Assembly (NCBI RefSeq): GCF_039994875.1
Contig: NZ_CP121196.1
Coordinates: 4,216,001 to 4,280,000, forward strand
Length of the DNA: 64,000 nucleotides
Direction of reading: 5' to 3'
Source of the DNA: Telmatobacter sp. DSM 110680
Lineage (GTDB): Bacteria; Acidobacteriota; Terriglobia; Terriglobales; Acidobacteriaceae
The position numbers and the translations under genes are program-made. Under the pieces are notes generated by a model. It made no database searches and had not been told where the DNA came from. It was given only the letters and a program-made list of their open reading frames with translations. Below are positions 37,577 through 46,092 of this stretch, piece by piece (the first letter of the stretch is position 1; each line of letters opens with the position of its first letter).

Positions 37577-38500
37577 TTGAAGGCTACCTTGAGCGGCCCG
37601 GCTCGCGCATCGGTCTCCCACGATAACGAAGCAGTTCTGACTGTAACTATCGTTATTTGTTCGCGGAACCGGCCGGAGCTGCTGCGGGAGTGCCTTCAGG
37701 CGGTGTCCAATCTCGATCCGAAGCCGGATGAAGTGCTGGTGGTCGATAACACCCAGGGCGACATGGACACTGAAAATGCTGCCGCGGCGTTTGGTGCGCG
37801 CTACACCATCGAGCCCGTGGTCGGTTTGAGCCGGGCCCGCAATCGCGGACTAGTCGAGAGCAGCACAAATATCGTGGCTTATCTCGACGACGATGCGATA
37901 CCTGAGCACAACTGGCTTGGCGTTCTGATGGCTCCGTTTGAAGATGACAACCTAGCCGCTTCAACTGGAAGGGTTGTGACTCCGGATTCCGATCATCAGC
38001 TGCGGATTCCACGCACCCTCAGCAACTGCGATCCTGACTGGTTTGAAATCTCGACTTTTGGTGGCATGGGACTTGGCAGCAACATGGCATTCCGCAAGAG
38101 TGCGTGCCCTCAGCCGATGTTCGATGTGCGCCTAGGTCGCGGCGCGCCGTTCAAGATAGGCGAAGAGTCCTATGCGCTGGCACGCCTCCTATCAAACAAT
38201 TACAAGGCCGTATATCAGCCAACGGCTATCGTTTTTCATCCTCCTCTGAGTCGCGACACGATCGAGCACGAGGCACGCAATGCCATCGCTTACTGGCTGT
38301 TGTTGTTCAAGGAATTTCCCGAACAGCGTATGAACCTGCTCAGGTTCCTGTTCCGTCGGCTTCGCCACAAACCGCTGAACTGGGTTCGTGATCCGCAGGA
38401 GCCAGGGGAGATCGTAACCAGCCGTTGGCGGGTGCTTCTGAAAGCTGGAATTCAGGCGCTGTGGCTTTTCTTGAGCACTCCGAAGCAAAAAACACCCTGA
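37577..38500 (+). CDS. Family 2 glycosyltransferase
   Basis: 307 residues. GT-A fold: LTVTIVICSRNRPELLRECL at about 21-40, VLVVDNTQGD, VGLSRARNRGL and the DxD-like VAYLDDDAIPE near 95-105. No membrane helix is evident, so it is a cytoplasmic or peripheral transferase. The start is a TTG at 37577 with GAGG about eight bases upstream. Acceptor and sugar are unknown; no polysaccharide cluster surrounds it. Confidence 0.88.
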   Translation: MKATLSGPARASVSHDNEAVLTVTIVICSRNRPELLRECLQAVSNLDPKPDEVLVVDNTQGDMDTENAAAAFGARYTIEPVVGLSRARNRGLVESSTNIVAYLDDDAIPEHNWLGVLMAPFEDDNLAASTGRVVTPDSDHQLRIPRTLSNCDPDWFEISTFGGMGLGSNMAFRKSACPQPMFDVRLGRGAPFKIGEESYALARLLSNNYKAVYQPTAIVFHPPLSRDTIEHEARNAIAYWLLLFKEFPEQRMNLLRFLFRRLRHKPLNWVRDPQEPGEIVTSRWRVLLKAGIQALWLFLSTPKQKTP

Positions 38501-38636
38501 GAGCTAACGAGGCTAGAAGATTTCGCCAAGTCTGTCGCGCCACGGAAGTTATTGAAAAATCACGAGAAGATAGATGGTCAAGCTGTCGTTTTGCCGAGGA
38601 TTGAGTGTAATTCACTCACATTTCACTTAAACCCTC

Positions 38637-38665
38637 TTGACAGCAACCGCTGGTGTGCCTATCTT
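38637..38665 (+). promoter_or_regulatory. Sigma70-type promoter of groES-groEL
   Basis: TTGACA (38637-38642) is the exact -35 consensus, and TATCTT (38660-38665) lies 17 bases later as -10. Transcription would start near 38672, inside the CIRCE-like element, leaving a leader of about 150 bases. Confidence 0.75.
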
Positions 38666-38691
38666 TAGCAATTGGAAGCACAGAGTGCTAG
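38665..38691 (+). promoter_or_regulatory. Degenerate CIRCE operator (HrcA site)
   Basis: TTAGCAATT, nine bases, then GAGTGCTAG. The CIRCE consensus is TTAGCACTC-N9-GAGTGCTAA; the right half matches 8 of 9 and the left 6 of 9, with the correct spacing. It overlaps the predicted transcription start, where bound HrcA represses. No hrcA gene is in the window. Confidence 0.75.
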
Positions 38692-38825
38692 CACAAGCTT
38701 AAGTTAAGTGCTTAGCGTGCAATTCGGCCTCGCTTTGAGGCTCGATTTCCAGAAGCTTTTTATCCAAACCAACCAAGTGCGCGGCCGGCATTGAGCCAGT
38801 TCGCGTGTGAAGGAGAAGAGAAGCA

Positions 38826-39137
38826 ATGGCAGCAACATCAGTTACTACGACCTTCACGCCGCTCCACGATCGTATCCTCGTCCGTCGTTTGGAAGAGGGC
38901 GAAACGGTTCGCGGCGGCATCATCATCCCCGACAGCGCAAAAGAGAAGCCCCAGGAGGGTGAGGTTGTCTCCGTGGGCAAGGGCAAGTCGAACGACGAGG
39001 GCAAGGTGTTCCCTCTCGACGTCAAGGCTGGCGACAAGATTCTCTTTGGCAAGTACTCCGGCACCGAGATCAAGATCGATGGTGAGGAGTTCCTCATTAT
39101 GCGTGAGGAAGAAGTCCTAGGCATTATCAAGAAGTAG
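38826..39137 (+). CDS. groES: Co-chaperonin GroES (Hsp10)
   Basis: 103 residues. Typical GroES: FTPLHDRILVRRLEEGE at the N-terminus, the mobile loop with GGIIIPDSAKEKPQEG (about 31-46), and KYSGTEIKIDGEEFLIMREEEVLGII at the C-terminus. It caps the GroEL cavity in ATP-driven folding in the cytoplasm. AAGGAG lies about ten bases before the ATG. groEL follows after 141 bases that contain a large inverted repeat. Confidence 0.98.
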   Translation: MAATSVTTTFTPLHDRILVRRLEEGETVRGGIIIPDSAKEKPQEGEVVSVGKGKSNDEGKVFPLDVKAGDKILFGKYSGTEIKIDGEEFLIMREEEVLGIIKK

Positions 39138-39144
39138 TTTTCAT

Positions 39145-39269
39145 TGGTCAGTGAACAGTGGTCAGTGGTCAGAGACGGCCACTCCCGCGTGAGACCTGAC
39201 CCGGAACACGAACAGGCTTAAAACTGAACCCTCATAACTGATCACTGTTCACTGAACACTGATCACTGG
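39145..39269. repeat. Inverted repeat of GTCAGTGAACAGTG type between groES and groEL
   Basis: The left arm (39145-39173) and right arm (39237-39269) are built from short GTCAGTG / TCACTGA units. TCAGTGAACAGTGGTCAG on the left pairs with the right arm at 17 of 18 positions, enclosing about 65 bases. The units are themselves direct repeats. It would fold into a stem in the groESL mRNA just before the groEL ribosome site. Confidence 0.75.
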
Positions 39270-39278
39270 AGAAGACAA

Positions 39279-40949
39279 ATGGCAAAGCAGATTTTGCACG
39301 GTGAAGATTCCCGTCAGGCGATCTTGCGGGGCGTGAATACGCTGGCAGACGCCGTGAAGGCGACGCTGGGCCCCAAGGGCCGTAACGTCGTAATTGAGAA
39401 GAAGTTCGGTTCGCCCACCATCACCAAGGACGGCGTAACCGTAGCCAAGGAAATCGATCTCAAGGATCCGCTTGAGAATGTCGGCGCACAACTCGTACGC
39501 GAAGTGGCCTCGAAGACCTCGGACGTCGCGGGCGATGGCACGACGACCGCGACCGTACTGGCCCAGTCCATCTTCCGCGAAGGCGTGAAGACGGTTGCTG
39601 CCGGCGCCAATCCCACTGCTCTGAAGCGCGGAATTGACAAGGCTGTTACCGCCATCATCGGCACTCGCGACAAGGACGGCAAGTGGACTGAGGGCGGCGC
39701 TCTTGGGAAGCTGTCGAAGCCTGTTGATGAGGGTTCTGTTGCCCAGGTAGGCGCAATCTCTGCCAATGGCGATCAGGAAATCGGCGACATCATTGCGCAC
39801 GCAGTGAAGGTTGTCGGCAAGGACGGCGTCATCACCATCGAAGAGTCGAAGACCATGCACACGGGCCTCGAGACAGTCGACGGCATGCAATTTGACCGCG
39901 GCTATCTGAGCCCTTACTTCGTTACTGATGCGGAGCGTCTTGAAGTTGTTCTGGAAGATCCGTACATCCTGATCTACGAAAAGAAGATCAGCGCGATGAA
40001 GGATCTGCTTCCCTTGCTCGAGCAGGTTGCTCGTGGCGGCAAGCCGCTGTTGATCATCGCTGAGGATGTTGAGGGCGAAGCACTCGCCACTCTCGTGGTC
40101 AACAAGCTGCGTGGCACATTGAATGTCGCGGCCGTCAAGGCTCCCGGCTTCGGCGATCGCCGCAAAGCTATCCTTGGCGATATCGCGATTCTCACCGGCG
40201 GCAAGGCCATCACTGAGGATCTCGGCATCAAGCTCGAGAGCGTAAAGCTCGAAGACCTCGGTCGTGCGAAGCGCATCACCATCGATAAGGACAACACGAC
40301 CATCGTTGACGGCTCCGGTAAAGCTTCGGACATCGAAGGCCGCGTGAAGGAGATCAGGTCTCAGATTGAGAAGACCACCTCCGACTACGACAAGGAGAAG
40401 TTGCAGGAGCGGTTGGCCAAGCTGGTTGGTGGCGTTGCCATCATCAAGGTTGGTGCAGCCACCGAGACCGAGCTGAAGGAAAAGAAGGCTCGCGTTGAGG
40501 ACGCTCTGCACGCAACCCGTGCGGCAGTCGAGGAAGGCATCGTCCCGGGCGGCGGCGTAGCCCTAGTTCGTGCCATTCCCGCGGTTGACGAGCTGATCAA
40601 GACGCTGGAAGGCGATGAGAAGATCGGTGCGCAGATCGTGCGCCGCTCGCTCGAAGAGCCCCTCCGTCAGATCGTCGACAATGCCGGCGAAGAAGGTGCG
40701 GTGGTGGTTGCCAAGGTGCTTGAGTCCAAAGACCAGCATTTCGGCTACAACGCTGCCACTGGCAAGTACGAGGACTTGGTGAAGGCCGGCGTAATCGACC
40801 CGACCAAGGTCACTCGCACTGCCCTGCAGAACGCAGCCTCGATCGCTGGTCTGTTGCTCACCACCGAAGCACTGGTTGTCGAGATTCCGGAGCCTAAGTC
40901 TGCTCCGGCAGGCGGCGGTCACGGCGGCGGCATGGACGGCATGTACTAG
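39279..40949 (+). CDS. groEL: Chaperonin GroEL (Hsp60)
   Basis: 556 residues, the usual length. ATP-binding GPKGRNVVIEKKFG (about 32-45) and GDGTTTATVLAQ (about 86-97), the signature region AAVEEGIVPGGG (about 404-415), and a C-terminal Gly/Met tail ending GGGMDGMY. It folds proteins in the cytoplasm with GroES. GGAG lies about nine bases upstream of the ATG. Expression follows the CIRCE-controlled promoter before groES. Confidence 0.99.
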   Translation: MAKQILHGEDSRQAILRGVNTLADAVKATLGPKGRNVVIEKKFGSPTITKDGVTVAKEIDLKDPLENVGAQLVREVASKTSDVAGDGTTTATVLAQSIFREGVKTVAAGANPTALKRGIDKAVTAIIGTRDKDGKWTEGGALGKLSKPVDEGSVAQVGAISANGDQEIGDIIAHAVKVVGKDGVITIEESKTMHTGLETVDGMQFDRGYLSPYFVTDAERLEVVLEDPYILIYEKKISAMKDLLPLLEQVARGGKPLLIIAEDVEGEALATLVVNKLRGTLNVAAVKAPGFGDRRKAILGDIAILTGGKAITEDLGIKLESVKLEDLGRAKRITIDKDNTTIVDGSGKASDIEGRVKEIRSQIEKTTSDYDKEKLQERLAKLVGGVAIIKVGAATETELKEKKARVEDALHATRAAVEEGIVPGGGVALVRAIPAVDELIKTLEGDEKIGAQIVRRSLEEPLRQIVDNAGEEGAVVVAKVLESKDQHFGYNAATGKYEDLVKAGVIDPTKVTRTALQNAASIAGLLLTTEALVVEIPEPKSAPAGGGHGGGMDGMY

Positions 40950-41017
40950 AAGAGGGAGAGGGACCAGGGAGCAGAGCGTAAAAAGCTCGGTTCGGTCCTG
41001 TCTCAGGTGCAAATATC

Positions 41018-41050
41018 AAAGGCCTCCAGCTTCGGCTGGGGGCCTTTCTG
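41018..41050 (+). terminator. Rho-independent terminator of groES-groEL
   Basis: A 13-bp stem (41018-41030 with 41035-41047, one T-G pair), stable TTCG loop and a following CTGTTCTG. It lies about 70 bases after the groEL stop. Confidence 0.85.
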
Positions 41051-41114
41051 TTCTGACCATTTAGTTCAAGGGAATTGGCTGGCAGCCGGGGCTGCCATTT
41101 AGCGCCCCTTATCC

Positions 41115-41375
41115 CTAGGCGATGTGGCGGCGGACTTCGTTGATCGGCGTGGGGACGCTAACCGGTGCCGTTTTGGACTTCTGCGGCTGGAGCCAGCCTG
41201 CCGACAGCCATTTTTCAGGGACGCGGAACTCGGCGTTTCCACAGTCCAGGCATACCTGGATGTCGGGCTGAGGGGACATGGGCGGATGGCTCATCGTACG
41301 CGGGGCGTTGCGATAGAGCCGAATTTCAGCAGGGACCGTGGATAGGGCCCCGGACTTGCACTTGGGACAAACCAT
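41115..41375 (-). CDS. Small zinc-ribbon protein of unknown function
   Basis: About 86 residues. Two CxxC knuckles, CPKC near residue 3 and CLDC near 42, form a likely zinc ribbon; the C-terminus is basic and hydrophilic. It converges on groEL. The ATG at 41375 places the first knuckle at the very N-terminus, as usual for such proteins; the frame is open to 41414. Function is unknown. Confidence 0.65.
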   Translation of the reverse strand: MVCPKCKSGALSTVPAEIRLYRNAPRTMSHPPMSPQPDIQVCLDCGNAEFRVPEKWLSAGWLQPQKSKTAPVSVPTPINEVRRHIA

Positions 41376-41590
41376 TGGACACCCCAAAGATTTATTGACC
41401 TGTGGAAAAACCAACTGTACTTGGGGTTCGGATCAAAGGGCAACAAAAAATGTGCAGTCAATGAAACTTTTGGTCATGCTCTCAATTGAAGAGGTTAATC
41501 CCAAGGGTACCGTTCCCGTATCAGGACGCCGCAGAAGCAGGTGGAGATTGGCGCTCTGCTGACGCCTAGATAAAGGAGCACTTTGCGGGC

Positions 41591-41628
41591 AAGCAAGAAC
41601 GGGAGCCCGAGGGCTCCCGTTCTTGCTT
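41591..41628 (-). terminator. Terminator of the second Oar-type receptor
   Basis: A perfect 18-bp inverted repeat (41591-41608 with 41611-41628) immediately after the receptor stop codon at 41639. No long T-run follows in the minus direction, but stem length and position make transcription termination likely. Confidence 0.75.
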
Positions 41629-41638
41629 GTGAACCGGT

Positions 41639-44600
41639 TTAGTAGGTGAAGTGAATGCCCATGGTAAAGGCCCGATTACCACCTATTGTTCCGGTGGCGG
41701 AACCGAAATTGGCCGCGTTGTTGGGGCATCCCTGAGTGTTGGAAATGGCAAGGGCTGCAAAGCAGGTCTTCTGGCCGACTGGGATCGTTGTTGGTAGTTG
41801 GGTCGTCTTCCCCGATCCAGTCGCATAGGGTACCTGATCGAGGTTGCCCAGAGCGGTTGCCTGATCCGTCGGATCGGGGCTCGTGACGATCTGGCCGTAA
41901 TTGATGAAGTAACTCCCTGGTGTGCAGTTGAGATAGTTGTTGATTGACTCTTGGATTGCAGTATTGGAGCAAGCGTAGTTTTGACGAATCTGCGCCTGAT
42001 CCTGCGGGATATCCAGACTCGTGGTGTTGGTTACGTTAAAGGCGTTCAGCTCATATTGAACTCTGATCTTCTCGGTTATGCGGAACGACTTGCGGATGGA
42101 AAGGTCGAGTCGCTTCTGCGCCGGCTGGCGGAAGATATTGCGTTGGCCGACGTTGAACGCTGTCTCGTAGATATCCTGCGGATCGTTCCCTGTGGACACG
42201 GGAACACCGAAGGTGCCAGGGGCCACGTAGTTGATTGCTATCTGTGTGGGATCGATGGTGGGTATATAGCTGCCGGCTGGACCGCGGAAGGAACCCTTGT
42301 TCCCGGTGAGCGCCCTCTTCGGGTGCTTGGGATCCTTGATGCCGAGAACTGGATTCATCAACGTTGGGAAGTTGCCAAAGTTGATGCTTCCGACGGCGCC
42401 GTAGAACTCATACAGCGAGTACGGTTCGCCGCTCTGCAGGATGCCCGTTCCGGTCAGATGCCAATCGTTGGCGAAATAAGATGCCAAGGAATGTGCGTTT
42501 GCGAGATTAGGCACCTCAACCTGGAAGTTGGCGCTGAAGACATGGGTGCGGTCGAAGTCCGACGAAGCCCATGAGTCGCGCAGCTTTTTTGGATCGTCGC
42601 CAGTGAAGAACAGACCAATATCGCTCTGCTCGTCGAGCGCGTGGCTCCAGGTATAGCTTCCGCCTACTTGAAAATGATGCGAGAGTCTCTTCTCTACGTG
42701 AGCTTCCAATGCGTCATAGGCGGAGATGCCCACTGATTTGAAGTCTGCGGCATTGGGACTGTAACCGACGAACGGGGCACGAAAATCCGTGTTGCCGCCG
42801 TCGAGAGTATTCCACGGTTCCCCGCTGATCGGATAGTAGTACTGGTAGTCATACGAGTCTGTGAAGAGATTGTTCTGGTTGAGCACGTCAAAGCCGTATG
42901 TCGACGTCTCTCCCCAGATAGGATTGGTGGAAGTAGCGATGCCGGGTTCGTTCAATGGAAGCGGAATAACCGAGTGTCGCCCTCGATTACCGGAATAGCC
43001 AAGAGTGACTGCCAGGTTATTGGTTGGCTGCCATTGAACATTGAGGGTGTAGTTGATGGTGTATGGAAGCACATTGCCCTTGTCATAGGCACCGAAATTC
43101 AGGGTTGCCGTGCAGTCCAGGTAGCCCGGATAGGCCTGGCTGTCGATGGCACCGCAAGCCTTGCCATACTGTGGGTCGGATGCAGGGCCGGTCATGATGT
43201 TGAGTTGGTTCTGGAGTGCCTGTTTGACGCTGCCGGGATCGGAACTGGGTTGAATGTAAGAACCGGGCGGATTCGACGTTACCGTGTGGAATCCTGTGCC
43301 CCACGGGTTGGACAGAGATCCTCCGTTGCCGTTGGCGTAGCTGACAAGCGGGGCCGACTCGGTGACACCAAAAGGACCCCCTATGGACCCCCCTGCTGGC
43401 TGCGAAAGATAGCTGATGAGTTCACCACGGTCGTAGTAAATGCCTCCGCCGCCGCTGATCACCAGGTTGCCATGGCCGATCTTGGGCGACCAGGCGAAGC
43501 CGACGCGCGGGGAGATGCCCCACTGGCGGCCAGTCAGAGTGGAGTCGCTGACACCATGTGTCGGATGGTATTTGTTATTTCCCGCCACGATAAAGCCTGC
43601 GTTGTTGACCGTGAATCCTGTGGTGCTGCTGCCAACTACGTCATAGACCTTGGGGTCGAAGTTGAACATGTTGCCATACTTTTCCGTCAAGCCTCCGTGA
43701 TAGTCGTAACGGAAACCGGCTGTGACGCTCAAGTTCGGGAGTGCCTGCCATTTGTCCTGGAGATAACCAGAGAGTTCGTTGGAGCGATAGTAACGATCAG
43801 CGTTATTGCGTTTGCTCTGGGGGTCGATGCTCTGGATGATGTTTGCCGCGTGGACTTTGCCCTGCAGGAAATTGTCAAAGCTGCTGGAGGTAATCTCGGC
43901 AAATCCGTTGCGGTTGTTGGTGATGTTCAACTGGGTGTAGCTGTAGCCGCCGCCCGCCACAATGGTGTGCCTTCCAGCAGTGAAGATAAGGTTGGTGGAG
44001 GGGTTAAGACGGTTTTGATAGTAGCCCATATCGACGAAGGCTGTGAAAGGACCGACCGTCAGGCTGGGAGAGTACTGATTGCTATCTGCAAAGTTGTTGA
44101 TGAGCAGGCCCGGCATTCCAGGTTGAAATGAGACGGGGACATTTGGATCCTGGGTGAAGCCGCCGCCGATACCGAAGTTGCCTCCTGAAACCGCCTGATT
44201 GAAGAAGGAGTATGACCCCATACGCACAAAGCCCAGCCGCTGCTCCCAGTTGAGGCGAGGACTGATTGAGATCGTGTTGTCAATCGCCGCTACTTGCGAG
44301 CCATTATTCTGGGTAACCGGAAAACCTCCGACTTGCGAGTAGCCGTAAGGCTTGGTAACGGGAGCATCCTGATAGAAGTACTTGGCTGAGAGCCGGTCTT
44401 TCTTAGTCAGGTCGTAATCGAGCGAGAGGGTTGCCTGATTCGACTTGAGGACCGAAGTACCGAGCAGAACTACGTTGGGAACGCCGTATGCATAGCTGCC
44501 CGTGCTCTGCGCAGACGGGATCATGTACTGTCCGTTAGGGAGCTTCGCATTGAGCAATGTGGCTGCAATAGGGTCAATATCGCCGGCCGCAGTTGATCCA

Positions 44601-45784
44601 CCCCAGATCGCATCCGCTGCGGCGAGCCCTGCGTTGGAGCGGTCGTCCGTCAGACCGGAGGGAACGGTCATCTCTGAGAAACCGGTACCTTGATCGGAGT
44701 TGGAACGATATTGATAGCCGGCAAAGAAGAACAGCTTGTCTTTGATCACGGGGCCACCGACCGTGAATCCCGTGGTCCAGCGGGAGAGCCATGGATTGAC
44801 CAGGGATCGGGGGAAGGCGCCTACGCCTTCCTGGCTCAGAAGATACGCCTGGTTGTCGAAGAACGGCGACGCGTTGAGAGAGTTGTTTGCGTAGCTGCCG
44901 TAGACTTGTCCATGCCAACTGTTGGTGCCCGTAACCGTGTTCACATCGATCTGGGCACCGCTTGTCGCACCCTGCTGCGCGTCATACATTGAAGCGTTCA
45001 CGCGCAGTTCCTGCATGAACTCCGGCGGAGGGGATGGCAAGCTGTTGCCGTTCGAACCGTAAACGGATGTGCCGACGGCTGAACTGCTGCCCGCAGTCCC
45101 GCTGCCAATATTGAAGTTGTACCGCTGCGACGTCTCGCCGCTGGAACTCATGCCGTTAAAGAGGTTGGTCGAGTCCACGCCGTCCATCTGAAACGTATTC
45201 GAAGTGGCACGCTGGCCGTTGGCCCAGATGTTCTGGTTTCCGAGTCCTGAGTTGGAATCGAGGTTTGAGAGCAGTTCTGCATTTACGCCCGGTGAAAGCA
45301 CGGCGACTTGGGTAAAGCTCCCAGTGGCAAGCGGAGTTTCGTCGATCTGGGCGCTGTCGAGCGTGTATCCGTTGGTTGCATCGGTGGCGTTCAGCAGCGG
45401 CGTGGCTGTCACTTCAACGGATTCGGAAACCTGGCCGACTTTCAGCGTCGCGTTCACGGTGGTGGCGCGCGCCTCCTGGACAGGTACTCCCTTCAACTGC
45501 GACGTTTCAAACCCCTCGTGGCTGACCTTGATCGAATAGGTGCCGATGGGGAGGTTGAACACCTGGAAGAAGCCTGTGCCTTGCGTGGTTGTTGACGTCG
45601 AATAATTGATGGCCGCGTCAGTCACGGTCACGGTTGCACCCGGTACAGCCGCGCCCGATGAGTCAACAACAGTTCCATTCAGCGAGCCCAGGGTCTGTTG
45701 AGCCAGACTGGACAGTGAAAAGAAGATTACGGCCAGGCAAACCAAGCCGTATTGTGTGGCACTCCTCCAAAAAGGTCGATTCAT
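41639..45784 (-). CDS. Oar-type TonB-dependent receptor
   Basis: 1381 residues. Signal peptide ending SSLAQQ, carboxypeptidase-regulatory-like domain (LNGTVVDSSGAAVPGATVTV), plug and a large barrel ending FTMGIHFTY. GAGGAG lies three bases before the ATG. Outer-membrane location; the substrate is unknown but these receptors are thought to bind large organic ligands. Its nearest neighbours give no substrate clue. Confidence 0.92.
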   Translation of the reverse strand: MNRPFWRSATQYGLVCLAVIFFSLSSLAQQTLGSLNGTVVDSSGAAVPGATVTVTDAAINYSTSTTTQGTGFFQVFNLPIGTYSIKVSHEGFETSQLKGVPVQEARATTVNATLKVGQVSESVEVTATPLLNATDATNGYTLDSAQIDETPLATGSFTQVAVLSPGVNAELLSNLDSNSGLGNQNIWANGQRATSNTFQMDGVDSTNLFNGMSSSGETSQRYNFNIGSGTAGSSSAVGTSVYGSNGNSLPSPPPEFMQELRVNASMYDAQQGATSGAQIDVNTVTGTNSWHGQVYGSYANNSLNASPFFDNQAYLLSQEGVGAFPRSLVNPWLSRWTTGFTVGGPVIKDKLFFFAGYQYRSNSDQGTGFSEMTVPSGLTDDRSNAGLAAADAIWGGSTAAGDIDPIAATLLNAKLPNGQYMIPSAQSTGSYAYGVPNVVLLGTSVLKSNQATLSLDYDLTKKDRLSAKYFYQDAPVTKPYGYSQVGGFPVTQNNGSQVAAIDNTISISPRLNWEQRLGFVRMGSYSFFNQAVSGGNFGIGGGFTQDPNVPVSFQPGMPGLLINNFADSNQYSPSLTVGPFTAFVDMGYYQNRLNPSTNLIFTAGRHTIVAGGGYSYTQLNITNNRNGFAEITSSSFDNFLQGKVHAANIIQSIDPQSKRNNADRYYRSNELSGYLQDKWQALPNLSVTAGFRYDYHGGLTEKYGNMFNFDPKVYDVVGSSTTGFTVNNAGFIVAGNNKYHPTHGVSDSTLTGRQWGISPRVGFAWSPKIGHGNLVISGGGGIYYDRGELISYLSQPAGGSIGGPFGVTESAPLVSYANGNGGSLSNPWGTGFHTVTSNPPGSYIQPSSDPGSVKQALQNQLNIMTGPASDPQYGKACGAIDSQAYPGYLDCTATLNFGAYDKGNVLPYTINYTLNVQWQPTNNLAVTLGYSGNRGRHSVIPLPLNEPGIATSTNPIWGETSTYGFDVLNQNNLFTDSYDYQYYYPISGEPWNTLDGGNTDFRAPFVGYSPNAADFKSVGISAYDALEAHVEKRLSHHFQVGGSYTWSHALDEQSDIGLFFTGDDPKKLRDSWASSDFDRTHVFSANFQVEVPNLANAHSLASYFANDWHLTGTGILQSGEPYSLYEFYGAVGSINFGNFPTLMNPVLGIKDPKHPKRALTGNKGSFRGPAGSYIPTIDPTQIAINYVAPGTFGVPVSTGNDPQDIYETAFNVGQRNIFRQPAQKRLDLSIRKSFRITEKIRVQYELNAFNVTNTTSLDIPQDQAQIRQNYACSNTAIQESINNYLNCTPGSYFINYGQIVTSPDPTDQATALGNLDQVPYATGSGKTTQLPTTIPVGQKTCFAALAISNTQGCPNNAANFGSATGTIGGNRAFTMGIHFTY

Positions 45785-46092
45785 ATGCTCCTCGTGGCAA
45801 ACTTTGCGGTTAGCTCTTCAATTTGGGGAAAGCGGCTCTAACGGTGCCTCTTTCGGGCCCATTGCGCGAGAATTGCTTCCTACGACGAAACGAAGAAATT
45901 AGAAAGGGAAAGATCAGATTAGGAATAGTTTGTGGCATATCCCCCGTTTTTCCAAAGAGAATTTCCTATGACAACTCAGGATTTAAGACGTTCCTGTGGA
46001 AAAACGGGATCAATAAATTGACTGAATGAAAGGTGGGGAGCTCTTTTGCGCTGAGCCCAAGTTCCTGGGAAGGGTGAACCTTTAGACGAGTT
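45785..46092. other. Intergenic region between two receptor genes
   Basis: 308 bases after the B12-regulated receptor stop and before the second Oar-type receptor start, both minus strand. It should hold the promoter of the latter. A short plus-strand frame has no recognisable features. No clear terminator was found for the upstream receptor. Confidence 0.4.
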
